64,000 nucleotides of DNA, taken from the NCBI GenBank assembly GCA_001414485.1, contig LLEY01000089.1:124001-188000 (forward strand), read 5' to 3'. Source of the stretch: Calycina herbarum (Eukaryota; Ascomycota; Leotiomycetes; Helotiales; Pezizellaceae). Every line of letters begins with the position of its first letter. Position 1 is the stretch's first letter. Shown here piece by piece: positions 10,531 through 22,952 of the stretch. A program made the position numbers and the translations under genes. The notes under the pieces are model-generated. The model ran no database searches and was not told where the DNA came from. It saw only the letters and a program-made list of their open reading frames with translations.

Positions 10531-12855
10531 AAGTGTCATCAGGTGTTGAGTATCAGTGGGGGTTCGCATTCCAATTCCTTGGAGAAGTGATGATTTTCAA
10601 TCACCTTCTGGAAACAGAGAAGCTTGGTATCGCACAGCCTCTATTGCGTTGCGTTGTTTTTCCTTCCCCGCGCCCGCGCGCTCTTTCTTATTTGTGTTTG
10701 CTCTCGTTATTCATGGTAATCCTGAGGATTTGTTTGGCTCACCCGAAGGATCCGGAGTTAAGGGATTTCGGCTTCTTCGGGAGGCTTCGAGGTGCGACAA
10801 TATTCAATTGCGTCGTTGCAATTGTAATGGTTGCACATTGTTTTTGTAGGGCTGTTTGTGTAAGTGTGCCGTTGTGGGATACAACTCAGCCTCTCTCTCC
10901 TCGGTAAGTGCCGGGTGTATAGGAGGAGTACACGAGCCTTACATATGGTTCTCATCTCCATGACGTATTCTTACTCTCGGGGAATTCTGGGAATGGAAAC
11001 CGAGAGAGACTTGCCTATTGATGCTCGAACTAGAGGATTCCAAATGAAAGCATTTTGATCAGGTAGGTCGACGTAGAACCCTGAACTAATTCGCTCGGCG
11101 CTCTTCTAAGGTCATCTGAAGAACGACTTGGAATTTTACTACCTCGGAGATTCTAGGACATCCATCTGTCTTCTGCGAGAACTCTTGGGAGAAGCAAGAA
11201 TTCGATTTTCAAATTTTCTTTCAAACAATACTCTTTCATGGAGCAAAAGATATGAAGATGTGACGGAAGACAAGGTTATTCCCTTTTACGAACCTTGATG
11301 TTGTCTCGAAGAATAGAGTCCAAGTCTTACAAGAGAAGATATAAATTACTCACCTTTTCACGAATTTCAACACCACTCACGAACCTCAACCCAGGAAACT
11401 GAGACCAAACACATGAGCCACCCGCTGTTGACGGAAATGAAGCAGATGTAGTCAAGTCCGTATTACTGTAGAGAAAGAAACATTTTATGTCGGGGGTTGT
11501 GAAGTCGTCTCTGCAGGCCATGTTTTGACTCGAAGGCTTTCGGTTGTTTCGAGGGGGAATTAGGGTTCGGGGGTGAGTTACTATTCGATAGTATATCATC
11601 CAGATCTTTGAATTTTGGCTGCTTTCACCGTCTTGGTGTAATCATAATAACCTACAACTTGTCTAACTCCCTCCTTCCCTCTATTCGCTCTTGCGCTGCG
11701 AGAACCCTTCCCAAGAGTCACAGCGTCGTTGAATTCGCTTGCATCATGCACAAACAATTTCTCAAGAGAGAGGGTTTATATCTTAGTATTAATAAGACGT
11801 TAGTTAGTAAATAAACAATCAGAGATAGAGGGGCGATTTGCCCTCGGCGATGGCCATCCAGAAAACTCTTTCATACCCTCTCCTCTCACTTGCGTCTTTT
11901 TACTTTTCACTTCCTGAGCAGTGGATTCTGAAGGGTTACCTTTGGAGGGGACTGGACTGGCTAATGGCAGACTGCTTTTGGCTTTTAAGGTTGCAAAGTA
12001 TCACATATGAAGAGCCCTTGCTTATCCTTCACTCGACCTCCTTCCATGGACATTGAATGCTCACGAGTATTTGTTTAAGTTTAATGTGTGCCGTCAAACA
12101 CACTGCTCATGTGTATTCTTCACTCTATCTCATTTAATGATGCGATCGATGTGGGCCAGTCAAGCACTGTATGTTGGCTGCGTCCAGCGATAGGGATTGA
12201 AAGCCAAATTTTCTCGGTTGTTTCGACGAGGGGTTGGGGTTCGGAGGTAGGGTGGGACTCGAAAAGTAAAGTTTTAAATCCGGGAGGTTGGATTGGTGTG
12301 GAAGAGATGTGCATTGCTGGTGGTGTGGTTTGGAAGTTTATGGAGAGACGAGCGTCTTGAGATTTAACTCTAGCAACTCTGGGTTTGGATAAGCTACTTT
12401 CCCCAGCGATGGAGGGATGGAGGACGACATCTTTATGTTGGGGATTTCTGAAAGCTCTGCAGTGCTTATTTATACTAGTATATATTGAGATGCGCCTTTT
12501 TTTCCCCGAGGGAATTGAATTGTTTCAACATGAGGAAAAGTATTCGCTATCTTTTAGAGGTCTAGAATGGAGTTTTGTAGGAGCTTGTCCCTTCTGTGGG
12601 TCCTTTCTCAAAAAAATCAAAAAAAGAGGGTATGAACGTTTGCTTGAGCTTTTTAATTCTTGTATAGCCTGCTATCTACTCAAGCCCTCTTACTATTCCT
12701 GGAATCTTTGCAAAGCCAACGGAACGACTACTAGAGATGCTTGCCACGGACTCTCGTAACCTGTGTTGTGTTTTTATAGTAAATGCCCTTTCACTTTTTG
12801 ATGCTTCGGTGTAAATGGCGGAAACCCGGTACAGAAAGATGATGGGAAGGCGGGG

Positions 12856-12905
12856 CCATAATGGAGATGGAATTCATGTATAATGGAGATGGAAGTCATG
12901 TAGAG
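12856..12905 (+). repeat. Tandem duplication of a ~25-bp unit
   Basis: ATAATGGAGATGGAATTCATG is followed directly by a second copy with one change (GAAGTCATG). Noncoding context. Confidence 0.7.
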
Positions 12906-14588
12906 GGGATGATGGCGATGCAGATTATGGATATGGAAGTATACACAAGTTATCTGAACATACCCGACAGAGGCGAATTCTAGACTTTGAATGAAATTTT
13001 CTTTTCGACAGCAAGTTGAGAATTGACAGTGAGAGATTGGATGAGAGGCTTTCTTTCAAAGAGGGTTGTAGCGAAAGAGGAGGGAGTTCGTTCTGGTGCT
13101 TTCTGTGAGCTGTGAGTTTGTGGACTAAGAAGTGGGAAGGTATTCATGGGAGGTATGAGAGCTTGGAACTTCTTTCCGTTGAATTGGCGGTGTTTGTCTT
13201 TGTTTGACTTCCACTTCTAGTGAACATTGGGAATATATATTTAGTCCTAACCCACGGGAATGTGTGGCTTAAAAAATATTGACTGGAAAAAGCTTCTCAG
13301 CGATGCTGGGAAAGCTTTTACCATTTTACTTTAGGCTAGTTGTGACCTTGGGTAGGTAGATTTAGGCAAGATAGCTTGTCAGATTTAGTCAATGTCCGCT
13401 AATGTATACCTCCGTATAGGAAAGATATATAGATGGTGGGGTTACGTCATATTGCGTAAGTTAGTATCCTTCTATCTATCTACTTTTGACAGCTTTTTTG
13501 AATCAGTGTATTTTGCTTAAATACTATAGAGTGTTCGTATGGTTTCTAGGTATGCGCCACGCTGCGGTTCAGACACCTGAGTTCATGCTCTTGAGGTCCT
13601 ATGGAGCCAAAGTACTTGGCCTTAGAGGTGAAGGCCGGCTGTACACGACTTCGCTTTGCGGATTAACGTCTTTCAGTTATAAACTCGTAGTATTCATGGA
13701 AATAATCTTAAACGCTCTCGCTTGTTTCGACGGGGAATTGGATTTCGACAGTAACTTGGTATCTTGACCACGGAGGTTGGAGGTAAGAGTATCAAAGTAG
13801 GTAATAGTTTAGTAATTTAGCCGATAGTTTTCTGGTCCGTGCTTTGTTGTCTCTGAACTTACTTGTACTGACTGCTCTTGGTTCCTTGGCGCGAAATCGT
13901 TGCCTTTGAAAGTTGTTTCTCTTTCTTTGAAAAAAAAAAAAATTTCATGACTGTGATATTTATTCTCTGTGATGATGTGGATCAAAGCATCGCTGGAGAT
14001 TGATTGATGTCATCTGATTCACTTCAGCTGGGTTTCACTTTGGGTTGAAGATTCTTGGTAACTGTTTAAGAATCACCCCACGGTTTAATATTCACTTACA
14101 AATATTCACTTACGTGTTCAGACAGCGTTGATGTCTAGAGGAATTGTCTTGCGTAAATAGAGTGTTAGTAGACTGTGAAATGTCTTTCTCAATAAGAAGT
14201 CGCTAAGCCCATGGCGTCTTGTTGAGCTTCCATGAAGCTAAGCTGCTTTGGTCGCAAAATAATAGTCGATTGAGCTCGACATTAGTTTGCAGAAACATTC
14301 TACTGGGACGTGGTCTCTTTAAAAATGAATTCAAATGATCTCGCTTATTTCGACAAAAAGTTAGATTTCGAAATTGATTGTTGGATCGATGATATGATGG
14401 AAATATTGATTGAAGTTTCGCGTGCAAGTGGCTTCAATCTCTTTACAGTAGATAGATAAGTCACTCGGTAGCGTAAGATGGGTTCCTGGAATTGGAGCCC
14501 TGTACAAGTTACAACAGGCAGTGCTTTTTCCCCAATGTGCAAGTTTCCCTATCTTTGAGTGGCATTTTTGTTCTCTAAAATTGTGTGA

Positions 14589-15034
14589 AGACCCAGCGAT
14601 TTTAGTCGGAATAGTGAATCAGTGGTAATTGAAACCCCGAAAGCTGTTCAAGAGGGGATTATGGAAGGAGAGAACAAACTGCGGGGCCCTAAAACCTCAC
14701 TGACGCAAGAAGTCAAAGCAGTCCAGACCATACAGGCAGCACACTCTACGGAGCTTGAAGCATTGAAAAGAGCTGTGTGTGATTCCGGTTTAGCGGAGGG
14801 CATCTTCACAAGACTACTACCGGGCTTCCACGACTAGACAAATCCCAGAAATGGATGAATTTGCACTTCCAGCCTATCACAGAGCAACTTGGCAAAATCA
14901 GCAACGCTATCACGGGGAACAGTACAGCCATAAGTAAGCGGGAGAAGACAGTCAACTCCAAGGTGGATGAGGAGAAGGCAGCGATAGCCAAGGTGGAAAA
15001 ATTGGTCAACACCAAAGCGGACGAGGAAAGATAA
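14589..15034 (+). pseudogene. Coiled-coil gene fragment, frame broken
   Basis: The frame from 14589 to 14837 encodes a charged helical peptide with LTQEVKAVQTIQAAHSTELE. From about 14812 the protein-like character moves to another frame, with QPITEQLGKISNAITGNST and then a Lys/Glu-rich coiled coil ending KADEER at the stop near 15034. The two frames overlap near 14815, and no canonical intron joins them, so a frameshift is likely. No start codon context is convincing. It is probably the remnant of a coiled-coil gene whose family I do not recognise. Confidence 0.35.
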
Positions 15035-15410
15035 ACCAGAATTTTACTACTCTAGACACACTTAAGTACGGTTTATCAAGATGGTTTTGATGCAGGTGAA
15101 TGTACTGAAGAGATTGTTATTTCCCATCTCTTTCGATTCCAATTTATCTTATCCCAGCAGCTCGTAATTTTCACGCGAAATCAGTATAAAACCACCCATC
15201 ACCTGAAGGTCTCATATATATTATTAGTTTTCCCAATCTCTAAAACTTTTCATGTGACTGGAGATCAATGGCTGCTATGTTGTAGATATAAACTTCACCG
15301 CATTTCCCCCCCAGACTCAATTCATATATTTTAAGCTAGTTGAGTATCGGAGTTTTGTGAAGAGAATCTTTTCCCTTTCGACAACAGGTCAAAAGTCGAA
15401 GGCGAATTTA

Positions 15411-17058
15411 CATAATTGCCGTGCAGCTCTTCTTGCTTCAGTCGTTCAGCTTCTTGAAAATACCACAAGGACAATTCAAGAAAGAGGGAAAAGATCAGAG
15501 TTGAATCAGAACTATTTTCAATCCAAAATTCGTCCAAAGAAAACCCGATTTTTCTATCGGAGTTCTAACATGTAACGTTTTTGACTTATAAAGCTAGATG
15601 GGGAGAATTCTATGAAAACTTACAAGTACCTATGGTCTCCTGAAACCTGAAATACAGTAGCAGATAACCCCTTTGAAGAGAAGAGATAGGTTTGTTCCCC
15701 TTGTATTGTGGTTAAAAGAATAGGAGAGAGTATTGGAAAAGGTGTTTATCTTTCCAATCAAATTCTCCAAATGTTTCTGCTCTTAGTGCAACCATTCTTC
15801 TGTAGCGAAAAGTGTAATTCTCGAAGGTATCGGTTACCTAGTAAATCCCTCCTTGTTGCAAATTATAATGCACATCAACGCGGAAATGGTTTCATTATTG
15901 CTTATTCTTGGGAGGAAAAGCTTTGGTACTCCTGCTATAAGAAGTCTAGTCTGTGGTGGCCTTTCACCTCAAGCATTACGCTGGTACGAGAGCCTCACAG
16001 CGCACTTCACAGCGCACTTCAATGGTTCGGAGCTTGGAGCGAATGAAGGAATGCATTTGCTCAGACAGTGGATTGAGACTCGAAGGTAGGTAGCACTTGT
16101 TTTCAACCCGCTTAACTCAGATTTGCATCACACAGATTTTGGCTGACCATGCTATTTCCAGCCAAGCAACTACATCTGGTGGTTCTGTTCTTCTGGCGTG
16201 ACAATTAGAAGACTTCGAGTGATTTGTTTTTGTATCTCTGATTGTTCGAATAAGCAAGCAGCTGCCTTTCCGTCTATAATAGGTGAGAATTGAATTTTTA
16301 CGTAACCACTTATTTAGTTCTACATACAGACCTTAACTACGGGGGCTTCTTTCTCCTTTCCTTTCGAGGTAATGTTCAGTCGGCGTCCAGTGCCGACTGA
16401 ATAATATTCTGTCTCATTACAGGAATCTACAATATTACTTAGTACCCTCATTGACATCGGCAAGTGTTACCAGCCTTGCTAGATGAGTGGTTCAAAACAA
16501 GTTAAGAATTTACACCGAGTACTAAATTGGTTGGGTGGCTCGCTGTGTAGTAACGGGTAGGCAACTTTCTATTGTCCTTATTTGTTCTGGAAAAAGGTAG
16601 AACTCTTTGAAAGAGTTAGAAGAATTGAGCTTTGCATTCTTCAATTCTCCTAATCTCAGATAATCACTCACACACACCAGTGGAGAACCAATTAGAAATT
16701 GGTGGCACGTGGTGGACCCATTGCGCTGGAAAACCGCGGTTTTACTTTTGCCCCCGCTCCACCCACATTAAAGGTGGATAGGACTTGACTATTCTCAATT
16801 TCTGTCCCACAGCGAAGTGCAATATTTGGTGAAGACTACTTCTTCACTTTCAAGTAGTCCTGGCATGGCCTTGGCAGGCATTTAATCTCCTTCGATCTTC
16901 CCAAAAGCTTCCCTCCAGGACACAACTTCAACAAACAAAAATCAACTCTATCAGAAACCGTCTCTCCTGGTACCTGAACTTTTTCTTCGTTTTCGCCTCT
17001 ACCTCTCAGTACCTGACCTTCCAATCCAATCTCTCTCGACTCAAGTCTACCTGAAAAG
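15411..17058. other. Gene-poor stretch before the BTB gene
   Basis: No supported gene. The region holds a tandem duplication of GCACTTCACA near 15995-16020 and a perfect small hairpin at 16374-16401 (stem TTCAGTCGGC, 7-nt loop). The last 200 bp or so are pyrimidine-rich and are probably the 5' leader of the BTB gene at 17059. Confidence 0.5.
16374..16401. repeat. Small perfect hairpin
   Basis: TTCAGTCGGC, a 7-nt spacer, then GCCGACTGAA. It lies in noncoding DNA about 650 bp upstream of the BTB gene. Significance is unknown. Confidence 0.6.
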
Positions 17059-17979
17059 ATGGCACCCTCACCAGCAATCGCAAAACACGCTCAATCCTTC
17101 AATGCTACGTATGTACACCCTCCCTCCATCTTGAAGCCGACACTAATTAACAAAAACAGTATGCTATCGACTGGTCAATACTCCGATCTCGTCCTCACCT
17201 GCAAGGGGAAGGAATTCAAGGTTCATCGGAATATCGTATTGCTTCAGAGTAAACCTTTGGCCGCTGCTATTAATGGTGGTTTCAAAGTAGGTGGTCTATT
17301 CCTCAATCAGTATCTCAGGATTGTGGCTGATTGTTGAATGTAGGAATCCGCTGATGGCAAGATCGATCTTGTGGACGAGGAGCCGGATATTGTGGAGCTT
17401 TTCCTCAAGTTCCTTTATACGGGCGAATACGATGACAATCGACGTAGACGACTCTCTGGAAAAGAACTACGTGCTGCCAGAAGGGCCGAAGCCGAAGCCA
17501 AAGCCGAAAAGCTCCAGAATACACCATCCAAGCGTCAAAAAACCAACGATGAGGTGGAAGTTGTAGACCACGCCAACGAAATCGCCCTACTCACCAATAC
17601 ACAAGTATACATCATGGCAGAGAAGTACGACGTCCAAGGCCTCAAAGAACTCGCAAAGATTAAGTACGAAGAACTTGTTGATTACTACTGGCGCAGACCA
17701 TCCTTCGTTACTACTCTACGACTTCTCTTTGAGGGAACACCAGAATCGGATCCTTTGATGAAAGTCGCTATAAAAACGGCTGGTCAAAATGCTAGGGAAC
17801 TAGTTGATAAGGGTGAATTTGCTACTTTGTGCAAAGAGTGTGGGGAGTTGGGGTTCGAGATCTTCAAGGCTTCGATGGAGGACGATGATAAGGAGAATGA
17901 GCCAACGGAACTGGCTACAACATTGAGAGTTAATGGCTTTAGCGACTCTGCTAGCGATTCTTCGAGCCACTTTGATTGA
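17059..17979 (+). CDS. BTB/POZ domain protein
   Basis: Exons 17059-17108, 17160-17286 and 17344-17979 give 270 residues. The BTB core is clear: SDLVLTCKGKEFKVHRNIV, then LLQSKPLAAAINGGFKES, an acidic DLVDEEPDIVELFLKFLYTG segment, and later VYIMAEKYDVQGLKELA. A Lys/Arg-rich insert (RRRRLSGKELRAARRAEAEA, about 20-25 residues past the YTG turn) separates the two halves of the fold and could carry a nuclear signal. The C-terminus is acidic and Ser-rich. BTB domains mediate dimerisation and can act as Cul3 adaptors. This small fungal type has no second domain, so its partner and role are open. The start is set by the first ATG after a pyrimidine-rich leader. Confidence 0.88.
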
Positions 17980-18541
17980 TCTTCTATGGAATTCGAGCTT
18001 CGAGATATGGAGGTATCTGAAGCTGGCGGGGGAGGAGATTGAATTCAGGGGGTGGGCAAAAACTTTGAGCGGAGAGTTAAATATAGGGGAGAATTCATGA
18101 GGGAAATTCATTTTGAGATGGGTATTCTCACGTTATCTGCGGCGTATGAGTTTCTTCAGTGGGAGTTCCCTGAATGAAACTTAGTATTTGAGTGCATCGG
18201 TATTCTAGTAATCTTCCTAGATAGTTCTGAAGCTAAATTAAAAGTATGGTTATCAACGAATCCCTAGAGATTCATCCTAGGTGTGATAATTACAAACATA
18301 AAGTTTTGTAAATTCGGTAAGCACTTTCGAGGCATAATTGTGAGGTATATGTAGAAAACTTGAACTTTTTCATCGATACTAGATAGGTCTTAACAGGATA
18401 CCTCTTAATATACTACCACTTGAAATAATATCTCTTGACATGCTCCATATATGTTAGAGCTGAAATATGGCGGTAGTGAAACCCACTTGTTGCTCCAACT
18501 TTATAGTGAAGTTTGATAATAGCTTAATAATGGAAAAGTAC
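17980..18541. other. Intergenic between BTB gene and piggyBac relic
   Basis: Probably the BTB 3' UTR, then AT-rich sequence that may include the 3' end of the piggyBac element. I could not identify a terminal inverted repeat with a TTAA flank. Confidence 0.4.
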
Positions 18542-20079
18542 TTACTGACGATTAGACGCCATTTTAACTAACTTGTGAGAAGTTAGAGGTTCTTCACACG
18601 TGTCAGCATTCATATGTGAAATCCTTCTCTTTTTAGACAAGGGACCAGCCTTTCCAAGAGCTAATAAGCCATCAATAATCTGCCGCCGGAACTCCTTTTG
18701 GCTTCGGAAAGTGATGTCAGGCGTGGATGTGGATTCCGAGTAATAGCTAACTAAATAGCAGTTAACTAGTACAGTTCGGAGAATCCAGTGCTCAAGTGCC
18801 TGTGCTCCACCCCTCCTAACTGGCCGTAACCCAGACGCAGTAGCTGACATTTGGTCCCCTACATCAACATGCCCCATACCATGGTTGTAATCGTCTATAA
18901 GTTGAGGGATCCAGAGATGTTTCATTGGCTCGTCTCCAAAGGGAATTCTAGACGTTTTGGCTTTAGAGGAGGTGGCCTTGGGACGTCGTCGATTCCGTGA
19001 AACCTCCTATTTTCCATCTAAAACTGTACTCATAAGAAGAACCACAGAGTTGTCTTTCCAAGCCACTTGCCACACCTTATTAGAGGGCGTAGGTAGGCTC
19101 TTTTTAACACCCCAAGGGAGAGTGTCATTCTTGTCGTTCTTCATTATATCCACGAGTTCTTGAATCATACCAGACGTTGTACGAGCTGTACCAGTTACGC
19201 CAAAACCAAGAGAGCGTAGATACTCAAGGAGTTTTGTTGACGTAAAGAGATTATCTAAGAAGATGTGGAAACCCTTCCTAGGTAGAGACTTTACTAATTT
19301 GACAACAACAGCCTGTGTTTTGTTTCCTCCTTTCCCAGCCTTTGTGCCTCCTAGCTCCCTTGGTGTTAAAACGTCCACAGGCCCATTTCCTTGTCCAGGA
19401 ACGTGGAAATTCCAAGCCCATAAGAACCCAAGCTGCGCCAGAATCCACACTTTAAATCCAGTAGGTGTAGGTTTTGTAGGGATTGTCGTTGCTTCCTTTG
19501 CCCTTCCTTCAAACCGGACCATGCCCTCGTCCACAGCTAATCTTGACCCAGGTTTCTATATAGTAGCGTTGACCTTTTGTACGTGAGAGTTTAGGGGTTC
19601 GACCTAATAGAGAAGTTAGTAAAAGAAAGAAGAGACGTAAGATAAAGAAGATAACTTACCTTTTCCCAAGGACCTTGAGCTTCTGGGCTATGAAGTCTAA
19701 ACCTTATATGTAGCTCTTGAAATCTATCTCTACACATATACTTAGAGATAGAGTGATTTGGCATACTAGACTTAGTACTCCAGTAGTCAGAGATTTCTAA
19801 TTCTACATGAATAGTCATATAAATACGAATAGCCATGTAAATAAAGATCTCTTCCCGGGTTGTGGAGTACCAAGCTAGGGCTCTTGCATTAGGCATTGAT
19901 AAGTCTTCAGGCTCTCGGGCATAGAGATTCGTATGGCGTACAATAATGTCTATCATTTCAAGAGAATAATAGAGTAAGAAGATAGTAATCGGGTCGTTTG
20001 GAGATGCCTCATCTAGGAGAGTAATTTCAGGGTCCCAGTCACTCAATTCCATAGGTATAAACTGGGTTCCGACCTTCAT
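18542..20079 (-). pseudogene. PiggyBac-family transposase pseudogene
   Basis: On the minus strand, 20079-19660 is joined by a normal GT-AG intron to 19603-18542 in one continuous frame of 493 codons, broken only by two internal TAG codons (19558-19556 and 19009-19007). Family motifs: the N-terminal ISDYW region, then DEGMVRFEGRA and TTIPTKPTPTGFKVW, HIFLDNLFTSTKLLEYLR followed by TGTART, and a C-terminal HVDVGDQM. These belong to the piggyBac-derived DDE_Tnp_1_7 domain. Both stops are explained by single C-to-T changes at Gln codons, as RIP or CpA deamination would produce. The usual C-terminal Cys-rich zinc domain is not visible. Terminal repeats and TTAA duplications were not found, so the element ends are undefined. 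Confidence 0.85.
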
Positions 20080-20306
20080 AATTGGCTTCGTATTAGGGCG
20101 TAAGGTGCCTTTATCCGTAGGTGTATATTGTGATAAAAAGGGGGTTTATTTACATTCCTAAGTTTTGATGTTCCATCTGATATGCATGTATGCCTAAGGC
20201 CGCAACTTTGATCCTGATCGCAGCTGAGGGGATAGGTCCTCTCTGTCAGCTTATCGACAGTTGTTAAGAATGTTACCTAGGGAAGCTGTCTTATCAAAGA
20301 ACAAAA

Positions 20307-22952
20307 ATGACCCTCGAATCTTCACCGGAAGTCGGAAAGCTATCCGTAAATGCTCACGATACTTATACAGTGTCGCATCTCTGTACTGTTTGTCAAAGAC
20401 TTGACATTCGCGAACTTCTCGCTCAATCCGAGGCTCAGAAATCCACGAGAATCGAAACTACACTGGCTGGCGATCATGATGAGTTCTTGGAATACAAACC
20501 TGGGTTGCCGAACTTTTTCAAGCATCAAAATAGCTTGGATGCTGTGAAAAGAAGCGCGGAAAGCTGTACACTCTGCGAATTCATCTTCAAGTCGTGGTCT
20601 GGAAGTTTGGAGAGGTCTGAGGCTGTGGACAAGGCAATTGACGATGCTGGACAAGGACAACTGTTTATTGGCACGAGTGGCCACAGCGTCTCCAGATCCG
20701 AGATTCCCATCATCATCGTAACGCAGAAGCCAGAGGGACACTCATCTCGTACATTGTGTACATTTGATGTCTTTTCTGATAGAGGTCAGTATTGTTTTAG
20801 ACCAAGTTCCAGCCAGGGGATGACACTTTCTAGGCTCCGTAACTCAAAAACTTTCACATTTCTTTGGAACACCGGTCGCCTCTCACTCGGATTCGGAGCT
20901 GTGCAGAGCAACAGCGAAAGAATGGTTTCAACAGTGCCGCCTCAACCATCCAGAGTGCGGCCCAGCCAGATCATTTCGTCGACCCACAAGACTGATCAAT
21001 GTCGGAAGAAAGGGGAGTACTGAGCCTCCTCGCCTTGTGGTTGAAGAAGCTCCAAGCACCGTCTCATGGGTAGCACTTAGCTACTGCTGGGGACCGGCTG
21101 CCACTAAGTTTACTTTGAGGAGCGACACATTTCAAGACTTCCGAGTCGGCATTGCCTTGGACAAATGGCCAGCGACACTTCGAGATGCCATCCAAGTCAC
21201 TCAAGACTTAAATCTGCAATATCTTTGGATCGATGCCTTGTGTATATTGCAAGATTCCACCCCAGACTGGCGCGCTGAAGCCGCGCGCATGCAGGATGTG
21301 TATTCAGGTGCTGCAATTACCATCCTAGCTTGCGAGTCCCCATCCACAACGGCCGGTATATATTCTCCTCGACCACCCATCGCATTGGAACCTTGTCAAA
21401 TCTCCCTCCGAAATGGCGAGGACATCTGGCTCCGACCAAGTTTTCGTAATGCCGTAGATATGTCATCCACGAACCCGCTGCAAAAAAGAATTTGGACGTT
21501 GCAAGAAGGTCTATTGGCACCACGAAGCTTGTCTTTTCGCAAAGATCAAATGGTGTGGGAATGCAGCAGGGGACGATTTACGGAAAGCGGCCGTGTTATG
21601 GTGATGGACCATTTGTTTGACAGCAAAGACTTCTTTCACAACAAGAGTCGAAAGAACAAAGCCAATGTTGTTTATCAAGGTCTGCAATTTGGCCTACTAA
21701 AGCAGATATATGCACTTGAAACACGAAAAGCTAGAATGGGATGGTTGCCGAAGTTTATGACAAGCTCTGGTGTTTGTTGCCCCGCACCTGAAATACAGTT
21801 CGACCTCCTACTTCAATGATAGACTTGCTAACAGTTGTACAGTACAATATGCAAAATTATCTGAGTGTGAACCCCTACACCCGATGGTACGAGATCATTC
21901 TCGAATATAGCAGACGAAATTATTCCCATGACACCGACATCCTTCCCGCTCTTGGAGGTGTTGCCCGTGCCTTTGCAGACATAACCAAAGACAAATATTG
22001 CGCTGGAATGTGGGAGTCGGAGATAGTGCAATCTCTTTGCTGGTGGCGACAGGGAGTCCAGCTCGACGGTGCCAAGAAACGATTATACGGGCCACCAAAC
22101 ATGGACTTTACAAAACCGACAGCTTACCGAGCTCCATCTTGGTCTTGGGCTGCCATCAATGGTGGACGAGTCGCGATGTATAGCATTATCGAACACCAGA
22201 TACCCATCCAGAATATTGCTACGCCTGTCATAATCTCTCTTGAACCTTTGGGTGAAGATTTATACGGCCAGTTGAAGTCCGGTTTTCTTACCATTAAGGG
22301 CTCACTTTTCCCGATGGGTGACCTTGGTGCAGAGTACTGGAAAACTGTATCTCCATCCTGGGAAGAATACAAGAGCCTTCCAAAATGGAAAGTCAACTCA
22401 GACACCTACAAATACCCCGCTCTCCATGCATTCGCTCTGCAGCTGCTAAACAAGGGAGCCAACGCAACTTTCGAATTCGAACAACAACATATCCCTCATC
22501 TGGATCAAACCTTCGCCGCTTTCTTGATAGCTCAAACAGAAGGGTTGCCGACAGAAGAAAAGAACAATGAAAATGAATCCATGAAAGGGACTGCGAATCT
22601 TCTCCTTTTAGAATCGACTGGCACAAAAGACGAATATCGACGGATAGGTGTTTTTACTCTCAGAAGACCTGTGGAATTGTTCTTCGTTGTTCCTGAGACG
22701 TTTAGAACCGAGACAAAGAAGTGGATAGATTTCGGAGATGAGCAGTGGGAGATGTTCGAGAAGAAGGTGAAGAAGCCAGCAATTGGTGCTCTTGAGGCAA
22801 AAGCGTGGATTGAAATAGTTAAGCTGTGTCCAAAGAGGACTACAATTCAAATTGTGAAACTTTGGACCCAAAGACATCATAGTTTTTTTGGCTCTTTTAT
22901 TGAGGATAGCTATTTGGGCCACAGAATACTTGGTTTGTATTTTTCTGTATGA
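20307..22952 (+). CDS. HET (heterokaryon incompatibility) domain protein
   Basis: Model: 20307-20784, 20834-21771 and 21843-22952, about 841 residues. The first intron (49 bp) is firm, because it restores the frame into CRATAKEWFQQC, HPECG, RPTRLINVG and the HET-domain hallmark WVALSYCWG. The domain continues with LQYLWIDALCILQD, MQDVYSGAAITILA and RIWTLQEGLLAPRSL. The second intron is certain at its acceptor (branch-like CTAAC, then TACAG at 21842), but the donor, placed at 21772, is weak. After it come YTRWYEIILEYSRRN and APSWSWAA, typical of the region C-terminal to HET. An N-terminal Cys pair (CTVC, CTLCEF) is also typical. HET proteins trigger non-self recognition and cell death when incompatible alleles meet. 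The 3' end after about residue 780 could be spliced differently. The gene stands between a piggyBac relic and repeats, a common setting for this fast-evolving family. Confidence 0.85.

Larger units (their letters stand above)
9000..11540. other. Gene-poor region upstream of the RING gene
   Basis: No complete gene can be supported. The region includes an imperfect inverted repeat (9396-9510) and a possible orphan first exon with a mitochondrial presequence-like peptide (10362-10530), both listed separately. Other reading frames are short and overlap on both strands. Confidence 0.5.
11541..15410 (+). repeat. Segment 1 of a degenerate repeated-motif array
   Basis: A short motif related to TTTCGACAGCAA, usually followed 18 bp later by a second diverged copy, occurs on the plus strand at 11547, 12221, 13003, 13725, 14348 and 15376, i.e. 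every 620-1030 bp. In one frame the pairs read like CFDGELDFDSNL (13722) and YFDKKLDFEIDCW (14345). Copies at 13725 and 14348 also share an upstream CTCGCTT. I read these as decayed copies of one unit; the unit ends cannot be defined by eye. Confidence 0.5.

Noticed and set aside
9998..10531. 177-codon plus-strand frame in the gene-poor tract
   Set aside because: It overlaps the more protein-like 10362 frame, has no recognisable domain, and lies where both strands have similar open frames.
13920..13950. Poly-A run as a retroelement tail
   Set aside because: A lone 13-nt A run with no LINE/SINE sequence upstream and no target duplication.
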